Both the position numbers and the translations under genes were made by a program. From Aporrectodea caliginosa (lineage: Eukaryota; Annelida; Clitellata; Crassiclitellata; Lumbricidae): a stretch of DNA of 64,000 nucleotides. Below the pieces are notes generated by a model. That model was not told where the DNA came from, did not search any database, and was given only the letters and a program-made list of their open reading frames with translations. This document shows positions 57,935 through 64,000 of this stretch, one piece after another. The stretch lies in contig JACEVL010000832.1 of the NCBI GenBank assembly GCA_020284085.1, positions 741,001 through 805,000 on the forward strand. Direction: 5' to 3'. Position 1 is the stretch's first letter, and the number at the start of each line of letters is the position of its first letter.

Positions 57935-58004
57935 ATTTGTACTGCTACTGCTACTGCTACTGCTACTGCTACTGCTACTGCTACTGCTACTGCTACTGCT
58001 ACTG

Positions 58005-58062
<58 letters not shown>

Positions 58063-58065
58063 CAT
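57935..58065 (+). repeat. CTGCTA then CTA microsatellite
   Basis: About ten CTGCTA units pass abruptly into pure CTA. Confidence 0.97.
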
Positions 58066-58439
58066 TTTACTATTATTATCATTGTCTTCCGAATTATATA
58101 ATATTATGATACCACGGGATTTACAAAAACCGCCGGAGAACTGTAAAATGTCTGGGTTGGTAATAGCTCATCAAACTCCGACATGGAGAAAGTGTTGCGA
58201 AAGGTGTTAGCATTTAAACACCGATTCGCAACTGAGAGGCGCTGGAAAAGACGCACATGCATATCCTGCATCTCCAGATATATGCGCTAGAAAACGTCCA
58301 TGCTCCAGATAAATCGTAATCGTAAACTCCAGATTTCTACAGCGCCCACAAAAGCAAAGTCGCGGGAACCAGCTTATTCACAGGCGCTTAATCAAATCGG
58401 AATCGATAGGCACGGGGTCAATATCAAAAATAAAAGTGA

Positions 58440-58754
58440 ACCCAGCATTGCTTTATAGGTCCCAGAGTTTCAAAGGCCAGCAGAACAAAATGGTACTGTG
58501 GCAGAAGAGGATTGTATTTGAGAATTTCCCAGATCCCTCATTTCTGTTGCCCCGAAGGCCGAATAAAAAGTAGCAGCTAAGTACGGAGAGCCACAATGAC
58601 ATCCCAAATCAAACTGAGGCCATTGCATCTGTGGGATGAGCGTATATTCCAGTATAAGCTCTTCTGGTCTTTTGCCATCTGTTCTCGATAGGCCAGGCAT
58701 TATTATTTTTACCCGATACAAACAACTAGTTATGGCATTTTTCTGGGATGGCAT
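58440..58754 (-). pseudogene. Fossil of a restriction-like-endonuclease LINE, minus strand
   Basis: The reverse strand gives GLSRTDGKRPEEL with TLIP nearby, and in another frame YHFVLLAFETLGPI, both conserved in the LINE endonuclease C-terminus. Several frameshifts. Confidence 0.65.
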
Positions 58755-58984
58755 TTATTTTTAGTTTTATGTGTTCGTATATATGTTTTGTATGTATGTC
58801 TGGATGTATCTTTGCATAGAAGTGTGCATGCATGCATGTATGTATATATGCATATAATATAGATTCATGTTTGTATACAGACATTAAGTAGAAACAATGA
58901 TAGTAATGATAATAATAACGACGAGGATGATGATGGCAATGATGATGGTGTCTCCGAAGACAATACTATCGCATTTTCTAAACC

Positions 58985-59190
58985 ATACATATATATACGT
59001 TGAGCTCTGTCGCTTGTGTCGTTTCGTTCTCAACTTAAGACTTTCCTTTTTCAAACTGCTTATCCACCACAGACTGTCTCTCTTTTATAATCAGCTGTTC
59101 TTCAGCACGGTGATGTGATTACGGCTTGGTTGTATTACGTCATTTTAAAGCACTAAACACCAACGCGATAAAAGTAAGGCTTACTAATTA
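58985..59190 (+). pseudogene. LINE 3'-end relic, plus strand
   Basis: The coding trace LNLRLSFFKLLIHHR and the terminal AACACCAACGCGATAAAAG follow the pattern of 28740-29260. A DNA transposon inserted at its right end. Confidence 0.55.
59186..59190. repeat. Target duplication AATTA, left
   Basis: AATTA precedes the left terminal repeat and follows the right one at 61291-61295. Confidence 0.7.
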
Positions 59191-59386
59191 CACTGGACAA
59201 CAGAGGTTTTGCTTCCTGAAAACTGTTGGGTGTACCTTATGTATTTTTGGCTGCTGATCACGAAAATGACCTTGAAAATTTCCTATCACGTAGAGATTTT
59301 TTTATATAGCCCATTTTTTTAAATTTCCTGTCACATTTTTAGTCTACTTATATGCTGCCCACAAGGTAAGGTGTTTTGTGTATTCC

Positions 59387-59406
59387 AGGCATGCCTGGAC
59401 ATGCAC
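59387..59406 (+). promoter_or_regulatory. p53-type response element, 19 of 20 positions
   Basis: Two adjacent decamers AGGCATGCCT and GGACATGCAC against RRRCWWGYYY, with one mismatch. It lies inside the transposon about 100 bp before its TATA box. Confidence 0.4.
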
Positions 59407-59447
59407 TCAGTGCAGGTTGCACAACGTTCAATGTAAATGTAAGGTTT

Positions 59448-59467
59448 AGGCATGCCTGGGCATGCCC
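59448..59467 (+). promoter_or_regulatory. p53-type response element, perfect
   Basis: AGGCATGCCT followed without spacer by GGGCATGCCC. Both match RRRCWWGYYY completely, and a third near-match overlaps at 59467-59476. The TATA box is 38 bp further on. Binding by a p53/p63/p73 homologue is inference. Confidence 0.45.
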
Positions 59468-59504
59468 AGCATGCTTAGTCATGAAGGATGTTGGCAGGAC
59501 AGGC

Positions 59505-59513
59505 TATAAAAGG
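59505..59513 (+). promoter_or_regulatory. TATA box of the transposon
   Basis: TATAAAAGG, the best core-promoter match in the window, with an initiator-like GTCAGTTTG near 59540. The decayed gene begins about 160 bp downstream. Confidence 0.55.
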
Positions 59514-59696
59514 AGGTTACATATACAGACGCGTTGATGTCAGTTTGTACTTATGTTGATGATCAACGGGCATAAATAGCATGGAGCATACTTATGAATA
59601 AATATATGTGGGTTCACCATTATGGCAATATATTCTTTTTTTTCAAACGTTAGAGTAGCAAGTTGAGCGAAATGTAACGTATATGCGTCAACAGCC

Positions 59697-61080
59697 GTTG
59701 TGTTACAACTACGGCGAGTTCACTTAAAAATCTCAAAAGAAGGCGATGACTCCCTTGTTAAGAAAGCATATGAACTGTACTTTGGATATAAAGTTGGCGA
59801 TCAGGATAAAGGTTGGGTACCTAAAATTTGTTGCACATCTTGCGCAGTCAATCTCAGAGCATGGATTACTGGTTATCGGCCGTCTATGCCGTTTGCTATT
59901 CCAATGATATGAAGGGAGCAAAAAATCATGTTTCAAACTGCTGTTTCTTTTTGACAAATGTTTTGGCCATTCCTTCAAAAGCAAGAAACCAATATTGAAT
60001 ATCCTAATCTTCCATCGGCACTGAGACCACTACCACATGATGACAGCCTTCCTGTAGGTCTACCCAATCCACGGGCTGTTTTTACCATCGGAGACATTGG
60101 TGAAAATGTGAAAAAGGGAACAGAAGACTGTATTGATCCTGATTTCCAACCACTGCAGTGCCGTGAGCCTCATTTGATAACTCAACCTGAGCTAAAATTT
60201 AATAACCTAGTCAGGGACTGAAATTCGTGAAAGGATCAAGCGGAATTGCTGTGCTCTCAGATTCAGGGCTGGAATCTATTGGCACAAGGAACTAACAATA
60301 TAAACTGTTACTGTCATCTATCCAGTCAGTAGGCACAACTGTTAACTGCGTGGTGATTTGAAATTTGTAGCACTTCTTCAGCTTCTTGTTGGATGCAGCT
60401 AGGATATACGAAGTATTGTTGTTTCATTTGTGAGTAGGTCAGTCATGCTAAAGTTTTTCTCTACCCACTGGCCACGTCGTAAACATTTGGTTCTACGCCA
60501 AAGGAAAGTTTATCACGAACCACTTGTTGAACCCAGTAAGATTTTCTTGCCACCTCTTCATATCAAGCTTGGACTAGTGAAGAACTTAACTTTGTCAAGG
60601 TATTGAACAAAGAGGGGAAGGGGTTCAAAAATCTTAAGAGACATGTTTCCTCGCATAAGTGAAGCCAAGACATGAGAAGGCATATTTCCTGGTCCACAGA
60701 TAAGAGAACTGATGAATGACAGTCGCTTTGACGAACTCCTGAATAAAATTGAGTTAATTGAGTGGCAGTCTTTGAAGGACGTTAACTTTCTCGGCAATAA
60801 CAGATCAGCAAATTATATTCAGTTGGTTGAAAAGATAATTCACGCATTGCATCTGATGGTTGTTACTAAAATACAATTCTTTAATTCCCGTCTGGATTTT
60901 TTCCAGCAAATCTTTGTGATGTCAGCGATTAACATGGCGAACATCAGTACATTGCCACAATGGAGAAATTACTCCAAGGTGTGTGGAGCATTAGAATGCT
61001 GGCTGATGACTGTTTGACATTGATTAGAGAGGCTTCTGATATTGAATACAAACGCAAATCAGCGGCTGTTCAGTATTAAA
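59697..61080 (+). pseudogene. Decayed gene of an uncharacterised transposon-associated family
   Basis: Three broken pieces can be read. The first (to 59912) has FGYKVGDQDKGWVPKICC, SCAVNLRAW and MPFAIPM. The second (about 59975-60221) has YPNLPSALRPLPHDDSLPV and LITQPELKFNNLVRD. The third (about 60540-61017) has KIFLPPLHIKLGL, GPQIREL, LGNNRSANY and NSRLDFFQQ. From memory, this matches a large protein family labelled uncharacterised in aphids, Hydra and other invertebrates. The cysteines suggest zinc binding, but no catalytic domain is known to me. Stops and frameshifts make this copy dead. Confidence 0.7.
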
Positions 61081-61699
61081 ATGTCCAAAAAGTAAATAAC
61101 AGTACATTGTAAATGTATGCACTAAGTAAATTTCTGGGCATTTCTTTTAAAATCTTGCAAACCATTTTTCTCAAAAACCTTACGTGATACAAAATTTCTG
61201 AGAACACCACTGGATTCAGCGTGCCAAAATCTATATAGAACTGCTAAAGTTTTTTAGGAAGCAAAAAAAGTTAAAATTTGTTGTCCAGTGAATTATTATA
61301 CAAAAATAAATATAAAAAATAAATGTGTTCATAGGTGAGTAGGCCTATATATATGGTAATACAAATCCTTCATTTAATGCAAACATCGTTCTGGTAATTA
61401 TGACTGCATTCAGTGAACTGGCTTCCGATTGAAGCACTATTATTTTCAGGATCCTTCTCAATAGTCGGCGCTGCCCCAGAATACACCTGAGAGGCCAGCG
61501 TTTCTGTTTCCAGCCAGTCTAGTCGATAATCCTTGCGTTCAACAGCCCGTGGGGACTGGTGTCTCCCGCGCTTCCGTACGACGATGTGGGCGCATGGAGC
61601 TTATCCGCTTCGCCACAGACGGCTCTAGAAACAAGCTGTCTTGATTCGAGTTTTTTTAATTTGTTTGACTGACACGTTCTATAGGTTCGTAAAAGACGC

Positions 61700-61735
61700 T
61701 TTACAAATAGCCAAACACATACATACATACATACA

Positions 61736-61768
<33 letters not shown>

Positions 61769-62090
61769 GCATATGTACATACATACATACATACATACCT
61801 ACAATAATATTATTATACCCATACATACATACATACATACATACATACATGCGCATACATACATACGATTCAGTACATACATACATACATACATACATAC
61901 ATACATACATACATACATACATACATACATACATACATACATACATACCTATATGCGCACATACATACATACATACATACATATATACATTATACATACA
62001 TACATACATATATACATTATATACATACATAAATATATACATTATATATACATATATACATGTACATACATATATATATATACCATAACC
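61700..62090 (+). repeat. CATA tetranucleotide array
   Basis: CATA repeats with a few unique interruptions, including ACAATAATATTATTATACC at 61801. Confidence 0.97.
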
Positions 62091-62462
62091 ATAACCATAG
62101 CCACAAATTTCATTGCTTCAATTTGCAAGATAACATCATATACAGTAGTAAAGCAAGATATTTATAGCCAATCCGAAAGCAAAGGGAGAGAAACAATTCC
62201 CTCTAACAGGGTTACCCAAGTACAGAAACAGATAGCGGAAGGTTGTGTGTAGTACAACTAAATGTTATATAGCTTAACTAGTTAACTAAGACTCAAAAAA
62301 TTAAAAGCCATAAGTGAGTGTGTGTCATCACCGAGTAATATAAACTTTCACATAAATCCTTCATGCAAAGCATGCAGGTGTGCTTACAATAGCTAGGTGG
62401 GAATTAGCCAATTAGGGATAGGTTGCCGACAAGTAGCAGTGGAGCTTGCTTTTGAATATAGA

Positions 62463-62507
62463 AATACATACATACATACATACATGCATGCATACATACA
62501 TACAGTG

Positions 62508-62538
<31 letters not shown>

Positions 62539-62630
62539 TACATACATACATACATATATATATAAATCATACATAAGTACGTACATACATATTCGATTAC
62601 ATAAACATACATACATATGCACATACAGAC
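62463..62630 (+). repeat. CATA tetranucleotide array, second
   Basis: CATA repeats with ATGC interruptions. Confidence 0.95.
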
Positions 62631-62639
62631 TTTTCTTTA

Positions 62640-64000
62640 TGTTTAAAATTAAGTTTAACAAACACGATAAACTACGCATAGGTCACAAGAACCGGTTGTA
62701 GATTTCTTTAGATGCTTTGTGCCATCTTTTCCTTCGACGTCTCCAGAGCCCCAGCTTTTGTGCAGTAACCTCGGCGTTTCACCAGTCTATCGCCGATCAA
62801 GTTTCGTTAGCCTATGCATCAGACAGCTCAATTGTCAGTCGATAATACCACACATGCTCACGAAAAGCATTTAGTTCAATGCTTAACAAATTAACCTGCA
62901 TACAACATACATTCTTCCCTAGTGAATTCTAAGTTGCACACGTTAAAACGAATCAATACAGACTTCAACAGACCGTATAATACGTCGTCTACAAATCTCT
63001 GCTGCCATCAACACATACGTTTTCTTGTCAGCTTTCGAATCTGTCCGCTTTCAGTCGGCTTCTCAGGCGACTAATTCATTCCCGAGTACTTTCGACGACC
63101 TCATGGCCACCTCTGAGGGAATCGATTTCTTTCCATCACTTTCATGCTGCGTTACATCCTATTCGCAATTGCTTTCACCTACCTTGCCGAAACGAAACCT
63201 AAATTCAAGACATCTCTGTGAAACGGGTTTCGACGTGACACATGGCCATGCCGGTGACCTTTGTAATTTCCAATTGCAAATTTGTATAGCGCCACTTCAA
63301 CAGAAACTAATCAGAAACTTTCCGGATCTGATGACGCAAAACCACGGTCGAATATAACTAAACGGAAACCGTGTCCCTGAAAGAGATTAGAGAGTCTATA
63401 AATGGCTGTTAGACTCGTGGCCAGAAAATTAAACCGCAAAGGTCTTTGCTTCATTTCCTGGAGCGCCTGTAAACCATTCTAGATCGCTCTTCTTGGGACG
63501 CGGAGAGCAGGGGGGGAATTGAGGCTCCCCGATACGGTTATTAAGCAACTCTAAGAACAAAAATAATAAATGTAATTGAACATTTATATAGCACCCCTTG
63601 TTTGCTTTGCTGCAGCCTGCTTAATTGCTGCACGCATTTCTTGTTGCTTCCAGACATTCTGATCGTCTGTTCTCAGCCGAACTTCTCTTGGTCCTAATAT
63701 GACCTTACGACCTTTGTTTGAACTGATGCGATTGATTTGCGCCTCTCAATCGAACTTCACAGACTAAGCTCCTTCCAAGATAATTACAGACTGTAGCTGT
63801 GGCACATCAGAGACTCTCTCTAAGAAAGCGATCCATCCCCAACTAATGATCAGATGGAAAAGGTGTGTCACCTAATGGCAACTGCGTGTTATTTTGCCTC
63901 CCAAGGGCAAGATATTATCGTCATTATCGTCATTCCGTTATCGTCACCGCTGAGGTAACGATAATGGAAATTGCGCTACGATAATGATAGGCCCCCTATT
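62640..64000. other. Unassigned right edge
   Basis: No supported gene. Near 63575-63600 TAATTGAACATTTATATAGC resembles the reverse of LINE tails. At 63915-63990 short inverted ATTATCGTCA and TACGATAATGATA motifs are present. Confidence 0.4.

Larger units (their letters stand above)
59191..61290 (+). mobile_element. DNA transposon with CACTGGACAACA ends, 2100 bp
   Basis: The left end CACTGGACAACA is the exact inverted match of the right end TGTTGTCCAGTG. A TTTTGCTTCCT motif and weaker similarity (TATCACGTA) continue for about 150 bp inside both ends. The 5-bp AATTA flanks it. The interior carries a decayed gene at about 59697-61080 and a promoter-like 5' region. Ends starting CAC with a 5-bp duplication fit several superfamilies, so I do not assign one. 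Confidence 0.85.

Overview
This window looks like non-coding, repeat-dense DNA from an animal, most plausibly a marine invertebrate. The evidence is the mix of element types: LINEs with either an APE-type or a restriction-like endonuclease, tRNA-headed SINEs, hAT-type DNA transposons, a Ty3/Gypsy-type LTR element, long AAT, CATA, GGAC and TGGA microsatellites, and a frequent GGCCTA motif. I cannot name the species, and I found no host protein gene or functional RNA gene that I can defend. Almost everything recognisable is a mobile element, a relic of one, or a tandem repeat.

Layout. Two homologous units run in the same direction. Unit A is 98-939 plus 10942-15047. Unit B is 18666-19157 plus 21438-25190. 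Because each preserves the other's ancestral sequence, insertions can be read directly. Unit A is split at a GTGCATAC site by a 9994-bp hAT-like element (940-10933; 13-bp perfect terminal inverted repeats, 8-bp target duplication). That element carries a 27-bp minisatellite, and a 5653-bp LTR retrotransposon (2254-7906; 5-bp target duplication CCTCT) sits inside the minisatellite. Unit A also holds a tRNA-headed SINE (11803-12010) and a 5'-truncated LINE (12859-13969) that share the same 3' tail. Both units end in AAT microsatellites, and each microsatellite is followed by a different LINE with a restriction-like endonuclease: a nearly full-length one at 15048-18556 and a C-terminal fragment at 25190-25870.

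From 26 kb onward the window holds an inverted-repeat element with possible 10-bp target duplications (26464-27170), hAT-type MITEs (20821-21367 and 32194-32464, both with perfect 8-bp target duplications), a foldback element, several tRNA-headed SINEs, two hAT transposase relics (one split by a SINE), a longer but dead APE-type LINE (44526-48096), many LINE 3'-end relics, and long microsatellites. Near the right end, 59191-61290 is a DNA transposon with CACTGGACAACA termini and a 5-bp duplication. It surrounds a decayed gene of a protein family I remember only as uncharacterised, and its 5' region has a TATA box below two tandem p53-type sites.

Nothing here behaves like an operon. The functional links are parasitic: SINEs borrow a LINE tail, an LTR element that lacks the reverse-transcriptase core evidently moved using another element's enzymes, and LINEs insert into microsatellites.
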